This document shows, piece by piece, positions 25,881 to 37,329 of a stretch of DNA of 64,000 nt (position 1 is its first letter; the number at the start of each line of letters is the position of its first letter). The DNA is from Mansonella perstans. Lineage: Eukaryota; Nematoda; Chromadorea; Rhabditida; Onchocercidae. The stretch spans positions 23,271 through 87,270 of the forward strand of contig JBAMDO010000226.1 in assembly GCA_037074765.1 (NCBI GenBank). The letters are read 5' to 3'. The notes below the pieces were generated by a model. The model worked only from the letters and a program-made list of their open reading frames with translations, searched no databases and was not told the origin of the DNA. The position numbers and the translations under genes are program-made.

Positions 25881-28800
25881 ATGGCATCATTGCAAGCACA
25901 TGAAGATACCGATGATAATCTTTATCCTATTGCTATACTTATTGATGAACTTCGCAACGAGGATGTACAATTACGTTTGAATAGTATACGTAAATTGTCA
26001 ACTATTGCTCTTGCGTTGGGTGTTGAACGTACACGTGGCGAATTAATTCAGTTCTTAACAGGTATGTTTGAGTGATTAGCTTTACTTTTATGATTTAGAT
26101 ATTGCTTTTGTTATAAAAATTTCATTTGAATGGATGTGTAGAAAAACATCGAGATTTTGTTAAATCTATCAATATGTTTTCTTTTATCTACAAAAGACTG
26201 CAAAATTTGAAGAGGTAATTTGTTGCTCCTTTTTTGAATTACTTATTATAGATACTATCTACGACGAAGATGAAGTACTTCTTGCCTTGGCCGAACAGTT
26301 AGGCAACTTCACACCGTTGGTTGGTGGCCCAGATTATGTCTATTGTTTGCTTCCACCACTTGAAAACTTGGCTACCGTTGAGGAAACCGTAGTGCGTGAT
26401 AAAGCTGTGGAAAGTTTACGCAAAATCGCTGATAAACATTCAAGTGCAGCCCTCGAAGAACATTTCATTCCAATGATCAGACGTTTAGCTACGGGTTAGA
26501 ATCTCTCCAGTTTTTAGTATTTTTTAGTTTATGAACTTTTAAATGCTTGTAATGTTCTAGCCTTATACTAACTGTTTCATATTATTTACAAGTGTATATG
26601 TGTAATGATGGAAATAAACAACAGAATACAAAAAAATTGTGATAATTGGATTTGTGGAAAAAAATCGTGATTATTTTGCAAGACATGTCATAAATAGAAT
26701 GTTTCGAAGACAGTGATTTCGCCAATATATCTAGTAGCGTAGAATCTAATTTGCAATTTTTTGCAGGAGATTGGTTCACATCACGAACTTCGGCATGTGG
26801 ACTCTTCAGTGTTGCCTATCCTAGAGTGAGCCCGGCTATAAAATCGGAGCTTCGAAAGTAAGATCTATACGTTTTTTTATACATAAGATTTCTTATAGAA
26901 AATTTTGTACACTGCCATTTTTTGTTCTGAAACTATTTTAAAACATCATAAAATGTAGACAATAACCTTTTTTAGTTTATTTCGAACGTTATGCCGTGAT
27001 GACACACCGATGGTGCGGCGCGCTGCAGCTTCAAAATTAGGAGAGTTCGCCAAAGTTTTTGAAGCCGATTTCCTTCGCGATGAACTTCTTCAGATGTTTG
27101 TCGATTTGGCTTCAGATGAGCAGGTAAAAAATATACATGATTGTCTTATAATTTTGAATAAGAACGATATATCAGATTATGCGAAAATCGTTTGTAGGAT
27201 TCTGTGCGATTGTTGGCGGTTGAAGCATGCATTTCTATCGCTGCTTTGTTGGCGGAAGAACAGCGCAAAGAGCTCATTAAACCAGTTCTTGTCAATTTAA
27301 TTGAAGATAAAAGCTGGCGTGTGCGTTATATGGTCGCTGAAAAATTCACTGACGTTAGCAATTTTTCACTAATGTTCTACATGCTATAAAATTCACAAGA
27401 GCTGCCGATATTTTTAGAATCTTGAAATTTATCTGGGAAGTGAATGTGGAGCCATATTTCGGGCATAGTTATGTCAGCATCGGAAATTTTATTGTCTCTA
27501 TAAAATTGTTAGGTTATTTTTTGTAGAAGTTCAACGGGAGTAAAATAAGCAGCGACGTGTTTTTACTTAATTAGGCCAGGTAAATGAAATCTTAAAAAGG
27601 GAATTAAATACTGAATTTCAAGATACAATCTGCTGTTGGCAAAGACATAACAATAAACGAACTTCTTCCGGCATTTAGTAGTCTTCTGAAGGATATGGAA
27701 GGCGAAGTACGTAGTGCAGCTGCTGCAAAAATACAAGGTACCTTGTTTTATCCTTTTCATTTCAAAGGAGGGACTCTTTGAAGTGTAGTTCTATACTGTC
27801 ATATTTTTCAGCATTTTGTGCTGCACTTCCTGCAGTTGGTCGAGAAAAAGCTATCGTGACACATGTTTTACCTGTTGTGAAAGAGCTTGTTACCGACCCA
27901 AATCAACATGTGAAAACAGCACTTGCTTCTGTGGTCATGGGCTTAGCTCCAATACTCGGGAAAGACCTTACAATGGAACACCTTCTGCCGATTTATTTGA
28001 CTCTTTTGCGCGATGAAACTGCTGAAGTTCGGCTAAATATAATTTCTTCTCTGGATAAGGTTTGTTATTATGAGAAATATATTTTTGATTAACAAGTCTT
28101 ATTTCTTCGGATATCAAAATCTATTATTTATGGGAATGTAATGAATCATAGTTTTCTTAAACAGTGATTTAAGAAAGAAATATTCGATGCAATTGAATAA
28201 AGTTAGCGGTAAAATAAGGAAGTATTAAATTGTTGATCTTAACCAAATTTAATTCGTGCGTGTTGTAGATTGTTCTTTGCAGGTCAATGAAGTGATCGGT
28301 GCATCGCAGTTATCACAGTCCTTGTTACCGTCAATTGTAGAATTAGCTGAAGATGGAAAATGGCGAGTGCGTCTAGCGATCGTTGATTTCATGCCGTTGC
28401 TTGCAGCCCAGTTGGTGGGAATTTTAACTTCAAAATTTGTTTTTGTGTTAAATTTCAAATTAAAGGAATTTCCGTTTGCTGGGGATCGGTTAGATTAAAA
28501 CATTTTCGACTCTTTGTGTTATTTCTGCAGCAGAACAAGTGTTGATCCAAGCTGTGACTGTTTAATTCTTCTATTATATTTGTTGCTTCAGGGTCAAGAA
28601 TTTTTCGACGAGAAACTGCTTCCGCTTTGTATGGCGTGGCTAACCGATCATGGTAAAACAAATTATAAATTGAAAATTTTCTTACTTACTTTCCGTAGTT
28701 TTGCCACACGCAATTTCCTTTGCTTTAGTTTATGCTATACGGGAAGCAGCAACAGGGATTTTGAAACAACTAACGGAAAAATTTGGTGCTGAATGGGCGA

Positions 28801-30057
28801 TGAAACAAGTGGTGCCGAAGGTATCATATAGATGTTTTCCTTGGCAGAAAGTGGGTGACACATTTTCCTTGCTCTTTGCTGCCAGTTAGCCATGCACATA
28901 TCACAAAAACAGTGAATGCAAATTTTAATTTTGTTCTGCAGAAAGAATTGAATAAGTCGAATTAAGCTCCACGCATCTTTCGAAAATTACATGAATTCTA
29001 AAGCTATAAATACACGCAATTTCAATCCGCCGCCTTATTTTTCGGCAGTACATGAACATGCATAATCCATAGTTAAATTCTCTCATTTCAGATAACAGCA
29101 CTATCAAGTGATACGAACTATTTGCATCGCATGGCATGCTTGTTTTGCTTCAACACTCTTTGCGAGGCTCTCGGTCCAGATTACACTGTTAAGGAAATTC
29201 TACCTGTAGTACAACAGGTTCCAGTTTGTATTCTGCATCATTTTTCACTAAAATGACTTTTATAAAATAACATTATATGCATCATTTTTCAAGTTAGAAT
29301 TGTAGTCACCTGCATTCTTTCAGCTAAGTGATGACCATGTACCGAATGTGAGATTCAATGTTGCTAAAACTCTTCATCATATTGGTCACACGGTTGATCA
29401 AGGGTATGTTTTTTTCTGCAACCATAGGTAAAGTTACACATATAAAGGTTCCAGATTGGCTGAGTTAGACATCTATTATTGAAAATGTCTACCAAAATGA
29501 GTCGAACTGGGCATTTTCCGCACTGGAAATTGGAAAGTCATTATTTACGCGGAGCAAGTCGTTTCTATTTTTTAGGGTAGTTAATAATCAGATCAAACCG
29601 TTACTGACAAAGTTGTGTAATGATAGCGAATTCGATGTCAGATATTTTGCGGACGAAACGCGAATGGGTTCGTTTTTTTTCATTTCATAATGTTTTTCGC
29701 TGTCGGTTTACCCACGATTAAAATTAGTTGGAACAATTAAAATGGTTAACATTAAGATGACAGCATGGTCAAACAGGGTACAGACTTGTGTTAGACTGGG
29801 ACGAGATTCTGAGATATCAAAACATAGAAGAGAACTTTTGTTTTTTAACTTTTGTTTTGTTAACTGATAATTATAATGATACTTATAATGACTATAATAT
29901 AGCTGAAGTCCCTTTGCTAATCTCACAATATTTGTAGGGAAAGTTTTTCTATGTAGACTGTGGATTAATACCAAGACACACATTATTATACGACGAAATT
30001 TATTTCAAGTGGTTTCATGTTAGAATTTTTATTTCAGCATTGGGATTGGCAAATTGA
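25881..30057 (+). CDS. paa-1: PP2A 65-kDa scaffold subunit A (HEAT-repeat protein)
   Basis: Fourteen exons: 25881-26061, 26252-26494, 26767-26857, 26976-27123, 27198-27353, 27623-27737, 27812-28059, 28283-28414, 28592-28652, 28729-28820, 29092-29217, 29324-29403, 29576-29667 and 30038-30057. They sum to 1785 bases, or 594 residues, the usual length of the A subunit. HEAT repeats cover the whole protein, with family signatures [109 protein letters not shown] and [20 protein letters not shown]. It holds the catalytic C subunit and a variable B subunit together in the Ser/Thr phosphatase holoenzyme. The start at [11 protein letters not shown] is preferred over an in-frame ATG at 25854 because it fits the short N-terminus of the family. 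The last exon codes only six residues. AATAAA at 30369-30374 is a candidate poly(A) signal. Confidence 0.97.
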
Positions 30058-30946
30058 TTTCGGAAGAAAACTCGAGTAAAAATATAAAGTTTGAATTGTT
30101 TTTATCCCAAGAATTCTGAGTGGAAAAAGTTTCCCCTTCGATTTATAAATGGTTTATTAAAGTGTTGCATCAGCTTGATATACTTTACTACTCTGCTGTT
30201 TTTGCATACTTTACTACTCTACTCTGTTTTGTGTATAAAACACGATATTTCAGTTTCAGGAACTGGTAATCCATATGTAGATTGTTTGCAATTCCATATA
30301 CTGCTCCGTTCTTTGTTTTTTGTTTTTGTTCAAATCTAATAACAATTATGCTTTGTTACGGTCTTTGCAATAAAATGTGCAGCGCTCTTTTGCATTATAC
30401 AGTGTTGCAGCTGCAATGTAGAGAGGACAACTGCCTACAGATAGTGCAAAATGAAGATTATGGATATTCCTGTTATTTATGAGGACAATCAGAAAGACGT
30501 ATTGCATTTTTTATCTAGACAGTGATTCAAAGATGATCAGGAGAGTTTAAAACTATTTTGGCCATATTGTAGCTTTGTTGAATGTCTTTGAAGATCCACG
30601 AAGTTTGGGACTAATTCTTTATTTTGAGTTCGTGTCATTGCAAATATTCCTCTTTCTTCCTGGTCAGATCTGTCCGTAGTCCCTCAAATTCCTTTCCCAG
30701 GATTCGAGAATAAAATTTCGAGACTTTTTTTACAAACAACTTTGTGCTGAGATGTCATCAAAGAAATAGATCGCACGATTTAGGTAGGAAAATGTAGAAA
30801 AGGGAGCTTCCGATACAAAACTGTTCAGATGCGATGAATCGTTAGAGAATTCTTGGGACTTCGTGTCGATAAAATTAAAATTCCATTAAAAAGTGTAATT
30901 GTGGAGTTCGTAATTTATCCAAAAATACGAATTTCCTTTCAGGATA
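30058..30946. other. Convergent intergenic region
   Basis: The 3' ends of paa-1 (+) and the Tyr/Arg-rich gene (-) meet here. The interval is T-rich, with candidate poly(A) signals for the plus strand (AATAAA at 30369). Short open frames at 30091-30339 and 30282-30482 are Leu/Phe/Cys-rich, lack relatives I recognise and look like UTR noise. Confidence 0.5.
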
Positions 30947-32514
30947 TTAATAATTCGTATGAAGACGACTGATAACACGAGAGTAAGTAGGATAATAGGA
31001 ATGTCGTGAAGCGTACAAATAATCACCTCTAGCAGATGTCGGACTGAGATTCAGTTCTTTTTCTCGACGTGACTGCCACGTTGGCGACAGCCAGTACCTG
31101 TAGCAATTGCTTATCGGTCAGAGCTATGAGAATATCCAGGATATCCAAAGAACAAAAGAAAGTTTGTTAGGGTCTCTGCAAAGATTTTTGAGTTTTCTTT
31201 TTTTAAATTGAGTTTAAGCGAGAAAATTTTACTTGGATAACGTGCCAACAGTCATACATCGTTTCTTGTACATATTCACCGCATCTTCTATAGGCATATA
31301 TCTGAATTCAGCTGCATTCCGTCAAATTAACGAAAACAAAAAAAAAATCATAACATTATATTTTAATTATATAAAATTAAACTAAGAATTTGAAATGAAG
31401 ATTAAACTGGTCAACCAGTTGAGAACAGATCATTTTCCTCTTATCAAGTTTTTTTTTTTTTTTATCAGTTATTGATTGTTTTGCAAGTTTTCAGTTCTTC
31501 AGAGCAATATTATTTTTTTTTGACTCTAAAATTGTGTAAAAAAATAAATTCTTGGCTATAATTATCAGATGCCACTTCAGATATTAATCGCTGATTCACT
31601 TCTCATTTAACTCAACTTACCGTACATAATTTCGTACAGGAGTAATTGGACGCTCAATTTGTGTGATGTACTTAGGTGCTGTAAAAAGTCCCGTATTATA
31701 GGCATTAAATCGACCTTCCAACCATCGTTTCGTTCCCAAATTTTGTATACTATACTCTTTAGCTGCTGCTATCTGTAATTTAGTGATAAAAAAAATTGCG
31801 CAGTAAACAACTACTCTTCACTTACTTCTCTTTATCACTCTAACAAATTAATAAATTCCTCTCATAACAATTGTTATCATTTTAGGGTACAGAAAGTGAA
31901 AGTGAATTTCAAATTTTTGCAATTTAGAATTTTAAACTCTGTAACCTACCGATTCAGTCTGCGTAAGAATGCCAAGGCCAGTATCTGTGCTTCCATATGA
32001 ATATCTTACATAAGGATACTTATCACTGTAGTGAGGTGTACTCCGCTGTAAACCCACGGTATGAAGTGGTGGTGTCCGAGTTAACACCGAGCTGTACAAT
32101 GAGCGTCCAAATAATGAAGAAGCTGAAACATCAGTAAATCACATAATGAGTAAATATGCAGTGGGTTAAATAAAAAAAAAAAAAAAAAAAAAAAAAATAG
32201 TTTTCATCAATTATCTTCACTGAAAAAATTAATGATAAAATTTCACTAATATTTTACAAAAATCTTCGCCTTCAAAAAAAAAAAAAAAAAATCTTTCTTT
32301 TTCGAAACATACAACTTCGTGACAGCGACTTGGACATGTATCCACCACCATAGCCATACTGCGGCATGGTAAGTGCACCACTTCCAAAGGATGTTGCACC
32401 AGATCCATGGGTGAATGAATATGAACGTCGCACCGACCTGGCTCCACGTGCTTCGGATCTCGATCTGGCCAGTGGTGACATGTAGTGATATGTTGGACTA
32501 GGTGCCAAATTCAT
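30947..32514 (-). CDS. Unrecognised Tyr/Arg/Ser-rich protein, about 250 residues
   Basis: Five exons join in phase: about 32311-32514, 31948-32123, 31621-31773, 31232-31306 and 30947-31103. The start is MNLAPSPTYHYMSPLARSRS. The protein continues through a Gly/Ser/Tyr-rich stretch (YGYGGGYMSKSLSRS), LYSSVLTRTPPLHTVGLQRS, KYPYVRYSYGSTDTGLGILT, LEGRFNAYNTGLFTAPKYI, PIEDAVNMYKKRCMTVGTLS, KYWLSPTWQSRREKELNLSP and a Tyr/Arg tail ending RLHTNY. It is basic, rich in Tyr and Arg, and has no signal peptide or membrane segment. The look is that of a filament- or cuticle-associated structural protein, but this is an impression rather than a homology. The last exon was found only by splicing across AA|GTAAAA at 31231, and without it the frame stops at 31229. 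It sits downstream of cdk-7 on the same strand. Confidence 0.72.
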
Positions 32515-34125
32515 TTTGTTCTAGCTGTCCAGACTATACCCAATTATTTCGATATCAGTCCTTTGAATGTTCTTCTAAAACACTGGAATTTACACTTCCG
32601 AAATTTTAATTTTTCTGTATTTTTAACTCAAGCTAGTTTAATCGTTTATAAAACATAACATTTTTTTCACAAAATTCCACATATGCACAATTATAATGTT
32701 TAAAATTTATAAAATTGAATTTCAAAATCCAAAATTCCTTAATTCACGTCTTTGTTATTACCGATACATCATGTTTGGATAGCTCGTATCTTTCCATAAA
32801 GGACGAAAGGCAAAAGCTTAGATCTGTTTAAAAAAATAACGAAGTTTATTAATCACTATCATTTTTTGAACTGTCACTTCTGTCAATATATAGTCATTAC
32901 AGTTAGCAAGCTATAATCCCTTTATACAACTAAAGAAACATGGCCACTCTAGAGAAGAGGTCAAATATGAAAAAAAAATTTGTGAAAAAGTAGCTTTTCA
33001 ACAAGTATGATAATACCGATAAACTTTATTTCTGAATGAAACATAGAAACAGTGAATCATACAAAACGAAACTCAAATGAAATTTGGATAAGCAGACGAT
33101 GATAACACAAAGCTGAGATAAAAATATTTATCATAGTTGCAAATTTTCAAATAATTGATCAATAATGCATAGCAAACTGAAATCTGTACAACTATTACAA
33201 GAATCATGTATCTAAAGCATAATGAATCAAATGATATGTAAACTTGCAAATGAAATAAATAGACTAAAAAAAAAAAAAAAAAAAAAATATTAAGAAACGG
33301 AAAACTTTTGAACTCTGAAAATAACACTCGTACAAACTGACAATGGTAAAGCTATAAAACTGCAATAATCGTAGAAAAAGCTTGGAAATGCTACAAGAAA
33401 AAAATATAGTGGAATTGTGAAATGACATACAGAAAGAGAACTAAAAAATCACTGGAAAGAAATAAATTACGATGATTGTACAGAGAATCATGTAATCTCT
33501 TTGAAAACTACTTTCTCCACAGCAACTTTAAGCCGTCGAGAATACACTTTACTAGACGCCAGCAAGAAAACATAGTACTGATTGATAACTCGCATCCAGT
33601 AATATCCAGGAAAACAAATTAACATTTGAAATAGAGATATTAATGGTAGCGTTGGAGAATTGTGAACAGGAGAAATAGGAGCAAAAGGAAAAAAAGAAAA
33701 ATCTACGCTAGCCTGTTGCATTCTCAACAAGTTAAACAGCTGCTTGCAGCGAACATTACACACAAAGTTGACATACAACGGTTCCTCCTACACTGCTAAT
33801 CTTGCACTTTTATTCAAGAACCATTTCAATTACATCTTCACTTCTAAAAAAGTTAGATCTATAGCCCTACTAAAAATATATTCGAGAGTATTGTCAATCT
33901 CATTCATAGGCAACAAATTTCGGAATTTTGCAGCCAACTTTCTGTAGAGTCAAGAATTTTGTAAAGATTTTCTATTGATTTGTTTCATTGAAGTTATCAA
34001 CTGGAATACATGGGCTAAAAAAATTTCAGAAAAAGTCACAACTTTCATTTGGAAACAAAATCCCGCAAATTTCAGCATTCAAATTTCAGTTGCATCTTAC
34101 CATCAATTATAACAAATTTTAAAAG
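32515..34125. other. Intergenic, UTR-like AT-rich sequence
   Basis: Holds the likely cdk-7 3' UTR (TTTATT near 33809 is a candidate poly(A) signal on the minus strand) and the upstream region of the Tyr/Arg-rich gene. An A-run lies at about 33268-33288. A minus-strand open frame at 33488-33778 encodes a hydrophobic, unmatched 96-residue peptide. I do not call it. Confidence 0.45.
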
Positions 34126-36627
34126 TCAATAATCAAATTCGAGCCGTCTACGGAATTTGGTTGGAGTACTTTCATCATCATTCATATATTCTGGGCGCTT
34201 TCGCCTAAAAACTGTCGACCGACTCGTACTTGGAAGTGGTAAGTCACGATCATCACATGCGTACGGCATCTAAAATGATACATATGAACAAATTTAACTT
34301 TTCTTTAGCTAAATGATACCGAAATATGTATACAAAACATTAAAAAAAATCAATCTGGAAATGGGCTGTTGTATCCATCTTATACGATTTCATTGACCAT
34401 TTTACATTTATTGCTATTTTATATTTTGTTATATTTTACTTATATATTTACTTTAATGCTGTATTGTCTCCGATTTAGAAACCACAAGTACTATATAATC
34501 ATGAAATCAAATTTAGGAAATTTCCATGATTTACTTCACACTGTGAATACACAGACTAATACCAAAACTGTTAGAAGTTATTTTACCGATTGGAAATAAT
34601 AAGAACGAAGTGCTTGAGTTGCATTCCACCTTTTGTTTGGATCAAATCTGAAGATTTCGTGATTTACTTTTTTTGTTAGTATATCTTTTAGTTAATTCTA
34701 CAGTAGAAAAATAAATGTGTATGAAAAGCAAAAATCAATGAAAATATATTCTTTAAAGATAAAATGTAATACTAGAAACCTGCACAAAAAAGATAAAAAA
34801 ACTGGAAAGACCTTAAGCACTGATAAATTAATTCAATGAGATCATCACCCGCAGCAGTAAATACACTTTTAAGCGGAATAGAAGGCATTGATTTTATGGT
34901 TATAAAATCCGGAAGATCTTCCACTCCCTGAAAACAGAAAAGAATAGGAGACGAAGAAAATAAACAATTCTTGAACTTTAATCTTTTTTGTGCACCCACC
35001 GACCAATCCTCCACTGTTGGTGTCCCTAAAACACTATAAATTTTCACAAGTTGATCGATGTCCGACTCACCAGGAAATATTGGCACCTGAAATAAAAGAA
35101 AGAGTACTTAGTCAACGCTGATTCTGAAATTAAAAGAACTAGAAAAAATGTTAATGAAATGTTTCCAAATAATGAATCCTTAACTACCAAATTTTCGTAG
35201 GAACAGCAGAAAGTTTTAAAACTGATGAAAGTAAAAGAGTGACCCGTAATAAAAGCTCGGCAATAATACATCCAACAGACCACATATCGATACCTACACC
35301 ATACGAACGTGCTGCATAGAGCAATTCTGGTGCACGATACCATCTGGTCACTACCTGTCAAGTTTCTTGAAAATGATGAATTCAACTAATAGTATATTCT
35401 AACAAATCGCTCAGAAAAACGAACAGAAAAGGATTTCAATTTTTTAGCAACTTGATGGTGCACAGGGCAACTATACTTCAAAAGCTGGTAATTTAAGCGA
35501 AAATTTATATACGGTTTTTAGTAATAAGTAAAATATAAAACTTTTTTTTATTATTTATTATTCTAGCCGTACTTGATGTGTGTAATTGCGACTTGGTGAA
35601 CCGAAAAATCGAGCCAGGCCAAAATCGGCTATTTTTATTCTCCCTTGTGAATTAATGAGTAGGTTATTTGGTTTTAAATCCTGAAATTACATTCCAATCC
35701 AATAGTACTATTATTGACAAGAAATAAAAATCCAAAAAATTTAACAGTAAAAAAACGGTATAATGAGTATATGTCATGGATTCATTGAAATACTTACCCG
35801 ATGCAAAACCCAGTGTAAATGGAGATACTCGAGTCCAAGCAACATCTGCAGTACCATATTTTTTATATGTTCAGGCATCAGAATTATTGCTTTGTCTTTC
35901 ACCAAATGTTCCAAATCCGTCTCCATAAAATCAAACACAAGCTGGATGTTTGTTTTGTGCCCGATCACATCTAAAAGCTATAACAAAACTAATTATAGAC
36001 ATTTTATTTCCTTTGTGCTCAGGTATTCAAAAGTAAATTTAATTAATAAAATTGTTACTCCAATAATATTGTCATGATGAAATTCCTGCAGTAATTTGAT
36101 TTCTCTCAAAGCAGTTCGATTTACACCATCCATTGCTTCATGTCTTGAACCAAGTTTTATCTAAAAAAACAAATTACTTTCCATAATGGTATAGATCGAC
36201 ACTCACATTGAATGATTTCCTTATTCTGATTTTTTATAAGAATACAAAACATAATACTAAAACTAACATAAAAATACTCAATCTCAGTTCTGTATTTGTG
36301 TTTCTCAATAAATTCTTGGCTTAATTCAAAAGATTTTTGAAAGCAACCTTTTTTATTGCAACAAATTCATTTGTCGCTGTATCCTTGGCTTTGTAAACAT
36401 TGGCGAACTGAAGCAATTGAACTAATATAACATCAAAGTCTCTGTAGTACAAGAAGAATCACAGCATACTTAGGAGCGATGAATCGCTTTCACCTACTTT
36501 AGTTCGATAGCTTCAATGAATTTAATAACAACTATACAAGTTATTGAATTCCTTCTAGTTAATTTACCTGCCCTTCACCAAGATGTTTGATCTTTTCGTA
36601 ACGATTCTTTGCCGCATCTTTGGACAT
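34126..36627 (-). CDS. cdk-7: Cyclin-dependent kinase 7 (CAK / TFIIH kinase)
   Basis: About ten exons, from [20 protein letters not shown] (start 36627) to ...RRLEFDY-stop (34126). Kinase landmarks appear in order: Gly loop [19 protein letters not shown] lysine, LREIKLLQ helix (the CDK7 counterpart of PSTAIRE), catalytic [14 protein letters not shown] in [16 protein letters not shown]-loop [18 protein letters not shown], and [20 protein letters not shown]. The T-loop keeps the FGSP...[14 protein letters not shown] pattern that separates CDK7 from other CDKs, including the activating Ser and Thr. With cyclin H and MAT1 it phosphorylates other CDKs and, within TFIIH, the RNA polymerase II tail. 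The basic C-terminus ([17 protein letters not shown]) fits a nuclear protein. It starts 703 bp after the stop of the helicase gene on the same strand. Confidence 0.96.
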
Positions 36628-37329
36628 TACGTTCACGTACTTGTTCTTTCGCTTATTTCTCCTGAACTTTACAGATATCCAAACTCAGTGCTCCAGCTAC
36701 AACCTACAAATTTACAAAAATCCAAGAATGGAACAATATGGTTTCAGAGCTCCCACTTAATGACTGTTGCTATTCCGAAATCACAAACACCTTCCTCAAG
36801 AAAACATGCCTTATTTCACACAAGTGATTAGATGAGTAATTTCTTCTCACAATTTTATTTTTCACACAGTTTTTCGCTCATTTCTACTTTACATTCTCAT
36901 TCTGCTAGTTGACATTATCGTCCATGATCAAGTAAACATATTTTAACAGTAAAAACTAGACTAACATCAAACTGATGCCATATATATTCTTTTATTAGCA
37001 GAAAACAAATCACTTGAAACTGAGCGTTCACAAATTATTCAAAAAAAAACAACATTTAAAATCTGATATAAGAGAAAAACAATAATTAGAACAACAAATC
37101 CAGCATAAATTTACAAGCAAATAGCTAAATTTATAATCTAAAGGAAAATTATTTGTAGAAATAAACTGCGGAGTTGTCAGAAAAATTCATCCGCTTTCAC
37201 TGAAAAATTCCCCGAAATAAACTGATATTATTTTTGGTTACATCCCTTCAGATTTGCCATTCAAACTGCAAATTCGAACGATTTTGGTAATTATTCCACA
37301 AAAGTCTTAGGAAACTATAAAATTCTACA
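36628..37329. other. Spacer between the DDX56-like gene and cdk-7
   Basis: About 700 bases, AT-rich, with no coding exon supported. It contains the helicase 3' UTR and the cdk-7 5' region. The plus-strand open frame at 36583-36831 overlaps cdk-7 exon 1 and is an antisense shadow. Confidence 0.5.

Noticed and set aside
32171..32200. Long A-runs (also near 24903, 33268, 41099 and 42320)
   Set aside because: Simple homopolymer tracts common in AT-rich introns. No retroposed gene or target-site duplication was seen beside them.
33488..33778. 96-codon minus-strand frame downstream of cdk-7
   Set aside because: Hydrophobic, unmatched sequence in the likely cdk-7 3' UTR, without flanking splice logic.
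36583..36831. 82-codon plus-strand frame
   Set aside because: Antisense to cdk-7 exon 1 and its upstream region. Its composition is not protein-like.
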